The notes below the pieces were generated by a model. That model did no database searches. It was not told the DNA's origin and saw only the letters and a program-made list of their open reading frames with translations. A DNA stretch of 64,000 nt, from contig JXTB01000159.1 in the NCBI GenBank assembly GCA_002914805.1, forward strand, positions 499,910-563,909, read 5' to 3'. A program made the translations under genes and the position numbers. This DNA is from Parasponia andersonii (Eukaryota; Streptophyta; Magnoliopsida; Rosales; Cannabaceae). Below, one piece after another: positions 22,496-35,699 of the stretch. Within the stretch, counting starts at the first letter, position 1. Each line of letters begins with the position of its first letter.

Positions 22496-25400
22496 AACTT
22501 CTATCATAAAAAAAATATAATTTCCTCTGATGCTAAATGTGGTGGCTTATGGGATTTGGACCCTATTACGAGTAACTCGAGCCGAAATGACTTTTACGAT
22601 ATTTTCATTTTGTGATCTCTAATAATTGCATTAGCAGTCATTTAAAAAGTCATGGTTTATTAACAAACATGAAAAAAAAAAAATTAAAAGTGGATATTAT
22701 GAATGTTCCTAAAAATGTCATTTTATTGTAGGGCTTCTAGAAAAAAAAAAAAACAAAATGGATGTCCTTCTTTTACACTTTATTTTAACAAATATCTATT
22801 TTTTTTTATAATTAAATGATTAAATATATGTATTTTTACATTTGGTATATATACTTATGAACCGGTCATTTTATTATAAATTTTATTATAGATTTTTATA
22901 CTAGGTCATGATATTTTATACATGATATATATATTTATGTACCAGTCATTTTTGTTCTAATATTTAAAATATAGACATTTACTTAAAATAGGACCAATAT
23001 TTGGTCATTTTGCTAGAAGATCCTAATTTTTAAGATAATTTGCTATGATAAGTCTGAGCGAGAGCCGCACGAGGAGAAGGCATCATTGTTCTTAGATAAT
23101 TTGCTAAGAGTAAGATAGCCATTAGTAATAGTAGCCCTATTGGTTGCATTAAAAGTTGTAATGTTTCAAGATATTCATATTTACAAAATATGCCAAATAT
23201 CATCTGTGAAACATTACCATTGGCTTTTCTTTTTTTCTTTTTTTTTTTTGAAGCAATTACCATAGGCTTTTCAACTAGTAAGAACTATTGCAAAATTATG
23301 TAACTAGGTTTTCTCAAAGGGAAAGAGCACGTGAGCTTCATTCATTCATTTTTGTATTTTCCCGGTGATATCAGGTGGCGCTTAGTGGAAACTGGAAAAC
23401 GATCGTTAAAGTGAAGAACGTCATGAAATCACGGTGACGAAAACACTAGCTTAACTTAACACGATGAATTGTCGCAGTCTGGTTCCTAATTTTCTTTGCA
23501 ATAAATTTGTCATTGAAGAGCCCTTCTCACCCACTAGGGCACTAAATAATCGTGCAAAAGTTTTGTTGTCAATTGCACCTAAAGTGTGGTACTCAAGTTA
23601 ACTTGTTCATGGTGGGACCCATTCAATATCAACTAATGGGTCGGATCCATACACGTCGGATTTGACTCAGCACCTACGATAAGCCTACCCCATACACACG
23701 GGTTAGAATTTAGAAAAGCCAAAACCCAAACGTTATTAGTTTTAGATTGTGTATTAAAATTGAAATAGTCCTTTCAGAAAAAAAAAAAAATAAAATTGAA
23801 ATAGTAATTCTTTCATTAACAAAACCATGATTAGCCAATGGATTGACTTTGGCGTACTTTGGAGATAAAAAAGAGAGGAAAAGAATATCAGAGAAGAAAA
23901 TGATGAAAACGAAAAAGAAAGGTCAGCATGTGTGGGGCCATGTGAAAACGACAACACCCGCTTAAGTTCTTATTTTTTATTTTTAAATTTTTGGTAGGAT
24001 ATTAGCGTTTACAGGATAGGATTATAGGACCACCTCTCTCACATTCAGACTCTCTGTATAGGAATTTTGTCTTAAAAAACAAAAAAAAAAAAAATGGAGG
24101 ACCACTCTAAAGGGTCGCAATCATAGATAAAAGGGCAAAAAAAAAAAAAAAGAAGACGACAAAGGTTACAGCTGTGACGGGGACCCCACTACTACTTCCA
24201 CCACCAACGACGAGGATGCTTATATTTTCTTGGGATTCACGTCGTTCCTATGTTATCCGGCTCTCCTCGGCTCGGCTTAGTATTATCCACGTGTTTTATT
24301 TCACTCTCAGAAAATATTATAGAATTACCAACATTATAGCTTCATTTTATCAAGATGTATATAGATATATACATTAAACTTAATGTGAGATGAAAATAAT
24401 GCATAACTTTGTGTCATTTGTGGAACCACCCGAAAAGATATATACGTTTGTTAATCAAATTTATCGCAACCATTTTCATATGATAATTACAACCATAGAC
24501 TTGTCCAAAAATAAAATATTCCACCAAACGGCTATTTGTTGGCCTATTTAATAAAGTCTATATTATATCATATGGTTCGCTATACAAAATTTGTCCCCTA
24601 GTAGTCATATGTCCCTGTGTTTAAATATTATATATATAAACGATGAAAATAAAACTTGGCGAACCTCAATGGTTTTCATTTGATTTTTAAAAAAATTGCT
24701 ACTTACGTTTCTCATTAACTGTTATTTTTTATATTCTTAGGTCCAACTTGGCAATATTTGTTTTTTCAAATAATTTATACAATACAAATTTTTTCCAAGC
24801 CGATAAAGCAATCGATCATATTAATTACTAGATATGAAACATTGCTTGAAAGTCTCTACAAGAATATAAAAACCATAAATAGACAATTAAGATACTTCCT
24901 TGCTCCAAATGCAACATCCGCAAGTAAAAACGAAAGGGAACCTAAGAAAGAATAATTTATTTTTTGTTCCTTTTTTCAAATATATAAAGAAAATATGCAT
25001 GCAATTGGTTAAATTCTTTCTTTTTCCTCTTTCCATTCTTTTGGTAAGCCATCGGTGAAAAAAAAAAAAAAAATCCAAAGTATATATCAACATCTGCATT
25101 CTCCAAGAGAGTTGTATTTCTCTCCTTTTGTGGGACCAATTGATGCAATATATTGTTCGTCAAAATGTGGCCCATCACCTAACAAATTACACTTCTGACA
25201 AATAATGTAATATATACCCAAAATCAGAATTAAAAATTTTCTAATTTGATTTTGATTAATTAATTCATGTCTAGAAAATGATGGAGATAATATCAATCAT
25301 ATTAAAACTTAAATGAAAACGATAAAGCATAAAACCTGATTAGGTACGTAGTTCAAAATTTTAAACTATACGAGATCAATTTAACTGTTGACATAAAATT

Positions 25401-26682
25401 GGGACAACAAATAAACAAAAATTGAGTTCTAAACTAAATCATATTATCCCCTCCAGAAAAAGAAAAAATATAAATCATAATTATTGAAAGACATGGAAGG
25501 AAAATAAACGTTCACATTTTTTTTTTTGAAAGAATACACGTTCACATTTGAAGTTTCCATGATCAATACAACAATATTTTGGGGATCTAGCGACTTAAAA
25601 TAACCCAGTAGTGGCTGATTAGTAGGGCTAGAATTTAGTATGGCCAGAATCCCCAGCTAAATGGTACTTGTGGCATCTTGTATAACAAATTGGCGATGAG
25701 CCATGTACATTACCTTATATTGGTCTAAGATTCTTGGAAGTATGTATAAGTATATAGGAGAGGAGTTGTTCAAATTCTAGTTAGACTAATTTTTGTATAA
25801 ATTTAGTAATAATTTTTAAAAAGGCTGGTTCTTTTTTATATTAGATAAAAAGATAGTACTAATTTTTTAATATTGAACCAAGAGTACTAAATTACTATGA
25901 TTATTATTATTATTACTACTATTATTATTATACATAAAATATCATATATTTTTGTATTTTTCCTCACAAATTTGATGTGGATAATCTCATATACGGGAAA
26001 ATGACTGAAAGCTGAAAAGCATAATACAGTAGTACGTACCGGCCAAGAAGGCGGAACAGTGACAGCTCAACCCTCAGCCGACTTTTCTTAAATCACAAAC
26101 AAAACATAGAGAATAGATAAAGGTTGTTGATGCACATTGGTGGTTCATGCTTCGTGATATATATTTATATATATATATATGTATTACATTGATCTTATAT
26201 ATAATAGTTATTTCATAATTAGCAAATCACACTGTTTGATGAAAGGCTGTTTTTGTTTATTTTTAATATATTTTCAAGTGTTTGATTAGCTTTCTGGATG
26301 GTTTTGGCAAATTAGTTGGTTAGATTGAGATTGAAATAAGCATAATTTGAATCATTTGATGTGACTATTGTTTAAATGTTGTTTATTCTATAGGAAATTG
26401 TTAATAAAAGAAGAAAGAATAATTTTTAATTGTGTATTATATATCGTATAAAAATTGTACAAAAAGATGTGTTTTTTCTCCAATTATTAATTTCTTACCT
26501 GTCGTTTATGATCATGAAATTCATATAGAATTGGATTATAAAATTTATCGTTTTTGTGACCATAAATTTGCATGGTTAATTTAAAGAAATAAATGAAATT
26601 AATTACTTGATATATATATATATAAATAATATGATGATCATTATAGACAGTTTGGCATAGAAATCTTCCAAAAAGGACAAAA
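22496..26682. other. Long AT-rich intergenic region, no gene recognised
   Basis: I found no exon with coding character, no tRNA and no clear transposon protein. Features are homopolymer A tracts (22670, 22740, 24075, 24134), an ATT microsatellite near 25900-25930, and an (AT)n stretch near 26165. The less AT-rich part, 23330-24260, is single-copy-looking; its function is unknown. Confidence 0.45.
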
Positions 26683-27262
26683 AAAACCCCTAGTTTCTCT
26701 TTACTTGCATTTCTTCTCAACAAAAAAGTCAGTGTCGCCCTACTTAAAAGCCGGAGATGAGTTTTTATATACTCCTTCTCCACCTCCTTTCGTCACCTTG
26801 TTCTTACTCCTCCTTTTTGTTTCTTTTTTCTTTTTCTTTTTTAGTTTTAATAAGTCCACTTCTAGATTTAGTTTATGGTACCACTTTTTGTATAGATTTT
26901 AATCCGTTTCAGATCTTGAATATAAGATAAATCCAGATCTGTTTAGTAATCGGATTTTATTTTATTTTCTTTTCCGGCCATGAGCATGAATCTCAATTAA
27001 TGCTAGTTTTATATAGTCTATCTCACTAAGAATGTAATAGGAGCAAGTGTTGAAGGTAATAAATTATCGGTAGTCTTTGTTATTTCTTTTTCTTAAAGAA
27101 TTAAGATAACTCATACATTTGTTCGTAATTGTATTTGTGATCTATTTTTCGTCTACTTTCTTTGAGAAGTTTGAAATTATAATTCTTATGTTTACATTGT
27201 AATTTGAAACTTTTGTTTCGATTAATGATATTTTCTTGAGAATCCCGTTTATATCAAATATA
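26683..27262 (+). repeat. Unclassified ~600-bp dispersed repeat, copy 2
   Basis: Same family and strand as 466-1085 and 61176-61750. Visible shared blocks are AAAAAAGTCAGTGTCGCCCT, AAATCCAGATCTGTTTAGTA, TATAGTCTATC, GTGTTGAAGGTAATAAATTA and TTTCGATTAATGATATT. The tail again runs into an (AT)n tract. No protein is encoded. Confidence 0.6.
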
Positions 27263-28884
27263 TATATATATGATGATCATTACAAAAAAAATGAACGTGT
27301 GCCATATGTCCCTGTAGTCTAACTATTACGATAGATATATATTCCCCAAAGAAATAAGAAACAAGAAATATGGAATTCAAGACCTGGCTAGATACGACAC
27401 TACTAGAAAAAATAAGCTTGGAAGCCTAAGAGCTATGAAATAACAGTAGCCATGATGGATTATAAAAAATTAACTAGACAATAAAAGAATTAAAAGATCA
27501 TTGTAAAGAAGTATGAATGGTTCCAGTTTGGCAAAGTCATTAGAGGTTTAAGCGAATTACCTATAAAGTGGGTGTCGACAACCCAATTCAAATTTTTTCT
27601 TTTAAAAAATGTGCTAAGAGTTTTGTTTTCTATTAATTATTTACGAAACATGCCCTTCAAAAATTTGTCCGCTACAGGCATTATTCAGAAGAATATTTTT
27701 TTTACGGTTGGGTGTAGCTCTAAAAAGAAAGATTGCATTCTTGGATAATAAATTGAGTGCTACTTTAGTGTTTGTGCAAAATGTTGTTTCAACATAGCAT
27801 TTTAATAGAGTTTTCTTGCTTGTTTCACTTTAGTTTTGTTTGCTTTTTGTTTAACATAGATAAAGAAAACTGTTATATATATGATTTCAACATGTGGATC
27901 AAATTTAGTAAAAGAGTGAGTTTGGACTTGATTTTTGGTTCCATCCCGGTTGTTAAAGTACTATCATTACTATCTGAAGAGCAAAATACTAGGATTAGGA
28001 TTAGGATTATTTATATCATATCCATATTTGATGCTAATTTAGGATTGGAATTGAGATTATTTATCTCATACATGTATTTACTGTTAATTTGGGATTGAAA
28101 TAAATAAACTACAACCTCAAAATAGTCCTATATGGATGAAATAATTTATCTCATTCAAAATATGAAATTATTAATCTCACACTCAAAACTAGAGGGACAC
28201 ATTTATTTTAATTTTTTTAAACTATTGGGTCCCATATTATAAACATTTTTATATTTTTTAATATTTAAACTAATATAAAATAAGTTTATTATACATTCCA
28301 AGTGGATTCTATATTATAATAATAATAATCCTAATTCAATCTAATATTATACCAAATATTAAATAATATTAAATTTATCTAATCCAATCCATTACAATTA
28401 ATTTTAGTCTCATGTACCAAATAAGGCCAAATAAGGCCGGAGTGTGTTTATAACATGGAACAACAAAAATGTCAAGAAATGCAAGCTATCTGAATCCCAA
28501 TTACAAAAGTTTTCGCCTAATTTATATTAGCTAAACAATATTTGAGCTTGATTTTTTAATATTAAAATGAGATTTGTTTGGTGACAAATGAGGTTTGTTA
28601 AATTATATCCTCAAGCTCATCATTTTAATTTACTTACAGTACTTGATACTTAGCTTATGTTTAACAGAGAAAAAGAAAATTAGAGAGAAGGAAAAAATAA
28701 GAGGAAAAAAAAATATATAGGACACAAAGAAAATTTTTTTCCCCTCAATATTGTTTAGTGAGTAGTAAGGAAAGAAAATTTATTTTAAAATAATTATTTT
28801 ATCCTTTTATAATTATTATTTAAAGTTAAATATTCAAGAGTATTTTAGTAATTTGACTTATTCATACATCAGAAATTTTTTTTT
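27263..28884. other. Intergenic, possible decayed MITEs
   Basis: No gene was seen. A tract with ACCAAATAAGGCCAAATAAGGCC at about 28418 is the kind of end found on PIF- or hAT-type MITEs, and repeated GGATTAGGATTAGGATTATT near 28000 is a short tandem. A poly-T stretch leads into the N-run. A 108-codon frame at 27772 has no recognisable content. Confidence 0.35.
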
Positions 28885-28899
28885 NNNNNNNNNNNNNNN
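28885..28899. other. Assembly gap, 15 N
   Basis: Fifteen unresolved bases sit inside a poly-T tract, so the true length is uncertain. Flanks at about 28640 (AGCTTATGTTTAACAG) and 29010 (GGAAACGTAGCTTTAG) look loosely inverted, so the gap may lie in the middle of a MITE; this is weak. Confidence 0.95.
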
Positions 28900-29940
28900 T
28901 TTTTTTTTTTTTTTTTTTCTTTTCTCTTCGCACGAAGCAATCTAATTTTTTAATTTTCCTAAACCTTTTCCTTCCTTTTCCTTTTTCTTCCTATACAATA
29001 GGAAACGTAGCTTTAGTCTTAAATACACAGAAGCCATATGTATATATGGCCTCTTTAAATCCTGGTGTAGACTTGTTAACTAAAAAAATTATATACGAAA
29101 AAAGTACTGTTAGAGTAGTATGTTTCTATATCATAATTTATTATCACACATCTTTCAACTACGCATATTTGATAGAGAACTAATAACAAGAAAGGTCTGA
29201 ATATCATTAGCACCAATATACATATATATATATATATATATATATGTCAACTGGCCCGAAAGCAAGATCAAAACTGAAAAAAAAAAAAAGGGAAGCCAAA
29301 TAAAAAAAAAGAAAGTTAATTAGTGTCTATGAGTACGGTAGACTTAAATATTATCTACATAGCTCAGAGATAGTACATGATCTTATGTTCGTACCCAAGG
29401 ACTTAAGAATGAATCTTCTGGTTAACAATCAGCGTTACTTTAAACAGTGACCGTAATTGAAAGCTATGTGTTCCCAAGTTCCCACCCCACCAAAAAAAAA
29501 TAATAATAATAAAGGATGTTAAAGCTGTGTTGTTATAGGTTATAGCCGACAATCATCTTATAGAAGGAAGTGCTCGGTTTATGAATACACACCTTGATGT
29601 GTCCAAATCACCCACTTAATTAATAGTTGGTTGGAATGTTAATAAAAAAAAAAACCCAAAAAAAAAAAATAAAAGAAAAAAAAAAAAAAAACAAAAAATT
29701 TTTTTTTTTTTTTTTCCCAATTTCCGATTCTGATTACCTAAGAATTTTTCCACACCTAATCAGGATTAGACATGCTCCATAATCAAAACCCACCTCTGTA
29801 CCCCTATGTTTAATCCGAATTAAGTCCAAATAATACAAAAAAATAAAAAATAAAAAAGAACAAAAAGCAATCAAATTGTCAGGCCACAGAAACAGCTTTA
29901 TCTTCTTTCTTTTTCTGACCTCGCTTCCAACCCCTTAAAT
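28900..29940. other. Intergenic region upstream of KNAT7
   Basis: No coding sequence was seen. It holds an (AT)n tract at 29219-29246 and long A/T homopolymers at 29645-29715. The distal KNAT7 promoter presumably lies here. Confidence 0.4.
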
Positions 29941-30353
29941 TGTAATGATTCTATAGCCTCCTCCACTCTCTCTCTCTACATCTCTCTCAATCTTCTGAAC
30001 TCACTTCTCTCAAAAACATCAAACGAAACAAAACCCAAAAAAAAGAAAAAATTAAAACCCGTCTCTCTCTCTCTTTCTTCCTTTCTCTTTCTATGTGTAT
30101 GTGAAATCTTTGTATCTCTCAGAATTGGTGCAGAAAGTTTTGTGTCTCAGATCCCAATATATATACAATAAGGCTGTCATCTAATCAATCTCTCTTACGC
30201 CATTAACCATAGCACTCTCCACACACAAATGCCATTTTTTGTTTCTTTTTTTTTTTTTTCAATATTTCAATATATATTTTTAAATTTTTCATAAGTTTGA
30301 CCCGATTAGAATTAAAGTTATAGTTTTTATACTATATACTAGTACTAGTACTA
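29941..30353 (+). promoter_or_regulatory. KNAT7 leader region: CT-rich tracts and two small upstream ORFs
   Basis: CT-rich tracts at 29958-30110 are typical of plant 5' leaders. If transcription starts in or before them, the leader contains a 3-codon upstream frame (ATGTGTATGTGA, 30093-30104) and a 21-codon one (30229-30294) that ends 59 bases before the KNAT7 start. The transcription start is not visible. Confidence 0.45.
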
Positions 30354-32814
30354 ATGCAAGAAGCAGGGTTTGGAATGATGAGTGTTAGTAATATTAGTAC
30401 TAGCGGTGGCGGTGGAGACGACCAAGACCGCCACCTCAAGGCGGAGATCGCCACTCACCCTTTGTACGAACAGCTCTTGGCGGCTCACGTATCTTGCCTG
30501 CGCGTGGCTACACCGATTGATCAGCTGCCGTTGATCGACGCGCAGCTATCTCAATCGCACCAGTTGCTCCGCTCTTACGCTTCGCTTGCTCATTCCTCAC
30601 ATCTCTCACCACACGACCGCCAAGACCTCGACAATTTCTTGGTACGTATATCACATATTAATCTTAGTATAATACGATTAGAGTTAATGTTGTGTTAAGT
30701 ATATATTAACCCCCCCCCCCCCCCCCTTTCTATTTCAAATTTTGAACATGAAATTGTTAATTTAGTTTTTAATATTTTTTTGAGGTGTTAGGAAATAAAA
30801 TTGTGAGTTTATTTGATGATTTTTAACATTTTTTATTTGGGTCTACTAAAGGTATATAGTGTTACAATTAACAGGCACAATACTCGTTAGTTTTGTGTAC
30901 TTTCAAAGAACAACTTCAGCAGCATGTCAGAATCCATGCGGTTGAAGCAGTCCTGGCTTGCCGTGAAATAGAGAATACCTTACAAGCTCTCACCGGTATG
31001 TAACTCAAAACCAAACAAAACCCCGACCCTTTTTATTTTTCTTTTATGATATTATTTATTATTTTTTTTTTATAAAATTAGAGTAATTATTATAAATTAA
31101 AAAAAAATACACACTATTACTCGATCTATCTTTGCTCCACTTCTTTAATAAGTTTTACTTCTGTTTTGTGAGTCAAACCTAAAATCTAAAATCTAGATCT
31201 TAAATAATCTTACCACTTGAGTCTAATTTATTTCGTCATTATAATATTATTTATATAAGTCAATTTAATTAATTAATCTAATTTTTTCTTAATTGCTTTC
31301 CTAATAATAGAATCATCATGGTATTATAATTGTTTTTACTTATTACTTTTTCGGTCTTGCATTTAATTTCCTTTACCAACGTATGTGTAGAATATGATAA
31401 TTCTAGGTATTCTAAATTATTTAACAAAATTTTAATATTAATATATACAAGTAAATTATTACTGTTTAATTAGTGTATAATATTAAAAGTAAGTTTCACT
31501 ACATCAATTAAGTGGTAACACAACTCATTTTGTCATATGTATTATTATTTTTGATTAATTAATTGGAATATCTATTATTATCCCATAAAATGATGTCAAG
31601 ATAATTAGCCTAGAAAAGAAACTAAAACACTCTAATTACTTACTTTAGAAAATTTTAATTGTTATTTTGCTAATTTCGTGTCCTTGTGCAAAAGCTTATT
31701 TATTTATTTATTTTTAATTCTATTGTTTGGGGGGTTCTTGTAAGTTTGGGTGTCCTCGAGAGAAGTGGGTGAGGTAGGGTCAACGAATATAATCAAAGAT
31801 TAGTGTATATAATTGGGCGAAGTGTTAGTTCGGTGAGAGAATATAGGTTACCACCAATATTACACTACCAACCGATATATATATATATATATATGTATAT
31901 ATATTTCTTTGGACTTACCAACCGATAAGGCTGCACTAGAATATTTGGGTTCTAGAAGAATAGTACTTAATTAGTTCCTATGATTACAATTAGTGCTATA
32001 GCTTTTCCAAGGTAATGCATGAACTTTGGTTGTTGATATATATATATATATATATATATGGTTGCCAAATCCAATAGGTATTTTTTTTTTCTTATGGGTA
32101 GGTATTTTTTTTTGACATTGGATCACCATAATAGTGATCCAATGACTATAATGAAGTACAAGAAAAGACGTGCATCATTAATGTTCTTTCTCTCTCTTAC
32201 TTTTTACAATAAAAAAATATGTATGCTAAATTTTCATTGGTTAAATTGATACTTATACATAGGTAAAAAAAAAAAATACCTACTGAATTGGTGCCCTATA
32301 TATATATATATATATATTATCCATATTATCTTGGAAGTTTGGTTCATTAGGTGTTTGGCATCTAGAGGCTAACAGATATGTAACCAATTGCATTGAGATT
32401 TAAGTAATGGTTCATTGGTTCACACTGATAAAACTTAGGTTTTATTAAAGGTTGTCGGTTGGAGATTAAAAAAAAAAACAAGAAAACTAACTTTTAGCAC
32501 TTTCAAACCGAAAAGAAAGGTTTGGTATATGTTTTTTGTCATTTAGTGGGGTTTGAGAAATTTTGAATGAACTTGGATGCTTATTGATTATAATAATCGC
32601 CTTGAGAGAAATTCCTAGAATCATAGCCTGTTTGAAATCCGAACCCCTAGCAACTACCATCATATATCTTTGGAAGTTGGATCTATGGATAAAGACGTAC
32701 TATTGCGTATATCTTGAGCTTAAACAAGTACGCTATACACCAATTAATAGGACAAGCTAGTTGTTTATTCTGAATTTTTAAACGAAAACTGGAATCCGGC
32801 TCAAGAGAATACAT

Positions 32815-32853
<39 letters not shown>

Positions 32854-35146
32854 ATGCGTATGTATATTGCAGTGCTTGTGATTTAAGTTATAAAGATTTA
32901 CCGAATCCAACGTCAAACTCTCCTATTTCTTTGATCGAAACACGCATTATAGATTCGGTTTAGCATTGATTTGTTGAGTACGAGTACTCCATTTCCAAAA
33001 CCCCTCAAATCTGACTTAATATCAAGCCGTACGTAATGTTCTTGCTTTGAAGAGTTCTATATAGTATATATATATATATGGTGGAAGTCCTTTAGTTTAG
33101 TACTGTGAATCTTCAAGGTCTAGTTTGTACCAGCATTATACTTTTATGTGCTTAATTTACCGTCACATGCATACGGATCAAGCTTATATGCTTGTGTGCA
33201 TATATGATTCATGTATTAATGTCTGGTCGTCTATTGCTAGCTAGCGATCTCTTCTTTGTATAATTAGTAATAGGAAAAAAAATGAATTTTCCTAATTAAG
33301 TACTAATTGAACAAAATGCTATCTATTCTTAATTATTGGCTCCATCTATATTCTACTTTCAACTTTTTTATAAGAATAATTAGTAATAGGGAAAAGGAAA
33401 ATAAATTTGCCTAATTAAGTACTTCATTGAACAAAATGCTATTCTTATTGGCTCTATTTATATTCTACTTCTAACTTGTGTGTAAAAAATTTTGTGATAG
33501 ATAGTATTATTTTGGAACAGAAATACATTATCAGTGTGCATTAGCATTTTTGAATCGTCAGACTTCCATCAATTTATATCATGTCTTTATTATTTTTATT
33601 TTTTATTTTATTTTATTTTATAGATATACTGATGTATACAAGTTTTTGATAATTTGATTTGATAAGAACATAGACCGACCCTACTCCCCTAATGTTATTA
33701 AAGATATACGTACTCTTAAATCTACCCTTCTGTCCCATATTTATATGTGTAGATCTGTACTAGCTATCAACTAGGTAGGAGATATTTATCCCATACAATG
33801 ACTGATATATAGTACGTACTAGCACTGGCATTTCTATAATATAAGACCTGATCAACATATGATTGAGGCTGCATTTCAGTACATTGGTGAAACATGCACA
33901 TATGCTCTATGAGAATAGTCTTTTTCATAAATTAATTAGCGTGCTTTTTCTTACAATATGAGGAACTTAATTTCCAAAATTTCATCCTTTTTTATTGGAA
34001 AAATTATACAAATATGTTATAGGTCACAAATACATAGATAGATAGTATATGTATGCACAGTCCTCCATCGAATAAGTGATCATGTTTACATAAGTAATGG
34101 ATATATAATCTTCAATATATGTGTATAATATTTTTCAGGAGTAAGTTTAGGGGAAGGTACGGGTGCAACAATGTCAGATGACGAGGATGAAATGCAGATG
34201 GATTTCTCTTTGGACCAATCGGGCGGGGATGCGAATGACATGATGGGATTTGGTCCCTTGCTTCCCACTGAATCTGAAAGGTCCTTAATGGAGAGAGTTC
34301 GCCACGAACTGAAGATTGAACTGAAGCAGGTCACTATATTCCCAATTCTAACTAAGTTAATTGCTTATAATTGCTGATGATGATCACACAACTTTGGACA
34401 TGGATTTTTTCTTTTCTTTTGAAAAATAAATAAATAAAACAAGGCATAGTAGCAGTCAGCGAAGTTAAGCTGTAGAATATGCATGCCATGCGTGAACAAT
34501 TTAGCAAGATTATGATCAATGAGTAGGACGTTATTTCAAACAGGCTAGCTATAAATTAGGCGTTGTTGCTTGAAAACAAATGGCATGTCTGTGTATACAT
34601 ATATATTCATTTTTGGCCAAATGATCACGGTGGACCGATCATATATATGTGTACATATATACATTGGATATACACTGTTAAATATATTTACCATATATAT
34701 ATATATATATTTATACAGGGTTTCAAGTCAAGAATTGAAGATGTAAGGGAGGAAATATTAAGAAAAAGAAGGGCAGGGAAATTGCCTGGTGACACAACAA
34801 CAGTGCTAAAGAATTGGTGGCAGCAACATTCAAAGTGGCCCTACCCAACTGTAAGCGATCTAGCAACCGAAAATCTTAATTATCATTCATATATAGTACA
34901 TGTTATGTAATGTCCTCTCAACTCTATGCTATATTCGATTAATTTGGAACAATAATCAAGTGTTTTTGGGATATTTAAGTGCACCTAAAATAAAAATTTT
35001 TGAGTTTTGAAATTGTTTTAAAACTTAAATTGGTGTCAAATGTGATTTGCGATCTTCTACTTGATTAATGCTATTAAATGATCTGCTAGCGCTTGCTGCT
35101 CCCAAAATTTATAAAAAATGACGAACAATAATATTGATTCGTCTTC

Positions 35147-35179
<33 letters not shown>

Positions 35180-35699
35180 TACAAATATTAATTTTATTTA
35201 CTCTTGTAATTATCTACTACTCCAGGAGGAATAATCTGATCTAAAGTACTTGTCTATGTACGATACACAAAATATAGGTATAATTATCAGTCAGGGTTTC
35301 TATTTAGAATTACAAAAGTATATATGACAAAATACAGTTAACAGTAATTCACGTTAATCTATGTATTCCTTCGTATTTGCATTTGTACTTTTCTTTTAAT
35401 TTCTTGGTATATATGATTTTGATGGGATGTTAGAACGTTCAGAAATCTATATTATAACTAAGTATATTGTGTAAGTCCTTAATCATATCTGCAATTATAT
35501 TCTCTAATGATGAAATAGCAACTTTTTCAAATTATAAGCCGAATGAAAAACTTGGCAGGAAGATGACAAGGCGAAGCTTGTGGAGGAGACAGGATTGCAG
35601 CTGAAGCAAATCAACAACTGGTTTATCAACCAAAGAAAGCGCAACTGGCATAGCAACTCTCAATCGGTCACCTCACTCAAATCTAAGCGCAAAAGATAA
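30354..35699 (+). CDS. KNAT7: KNAT7, class II KNOX homeodomain transcription factor
   Basis: Five exons, 30354-30641, 30875-30995, 34139-34329, 34719-34850 and 35559-35699, join in frame into 290 residues; Arabidopsis KNAT7 is about the same length. The N-terminus [12 protein letters not shown] is the KNAT7 signature start. KNOX1 (about 32-77, [15 protein letters not shown]) and KNOX2 (about 97-137) are followed by an acidic linker ([12 protein letters not shown]), the ELK segment (about 176-200) and a TALE homeodomain with the PYP three-residue loop (241-243) and recognition-helix core [10 protein letters not shown] (265-274). Family knowledge: a nuclear repressor that pairs with BELL, OVATE and MYB75 proteins to restrain secondary wall deposition in fibres and that shapes vessels and seed mucilage. 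Intron 2 is 3.1 kb and carries a MITE. AATAAA follows at 35728. Confidence 0.96.
30710..30726. repeat. Poly-C tract in KNAT7 intron 1
   Basis: Seventeen consecutive C residues lie 69 bases after the intron 1 donor. The transcript would carry the C-run and the template strand the G-run. Length is likely polymorphic and prone to sequencing error. Confidence 0.9.
32060..32295 (+). mobile_element. MITE family K, copy 1, inside KNAT7 intron 2
   Basis: The ends are inverted: the left end has CCAATAGGTATTTTTTTT and the right end, reverse-complemented, has TTCAGTAGGTATTTTTTTT. It is flanked by (TA)n tracts, as expected for an element that duplicates TA on insertion (Tc1/mariner type), but the TA background prevents a firm call. 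The body matches 37811-38088 and, inverted, 37564-37795; the block GAAAAGACGTGCATCATTAA is characteristic. Confidence 0.7.

Noticed and set aside
27990..28010. Possible interstitial telomere repeat
   Set aside because: The unit is GGATTA three times, not the plant TTTAGGG repeat.
27772..28098. 108-codon frame rich in Phe, Ile and Leu
   Set aside because: The composition is what AT-rich noncoding DNA gives; it has no motif and it overlaps a short tandem GGATTA repeat.
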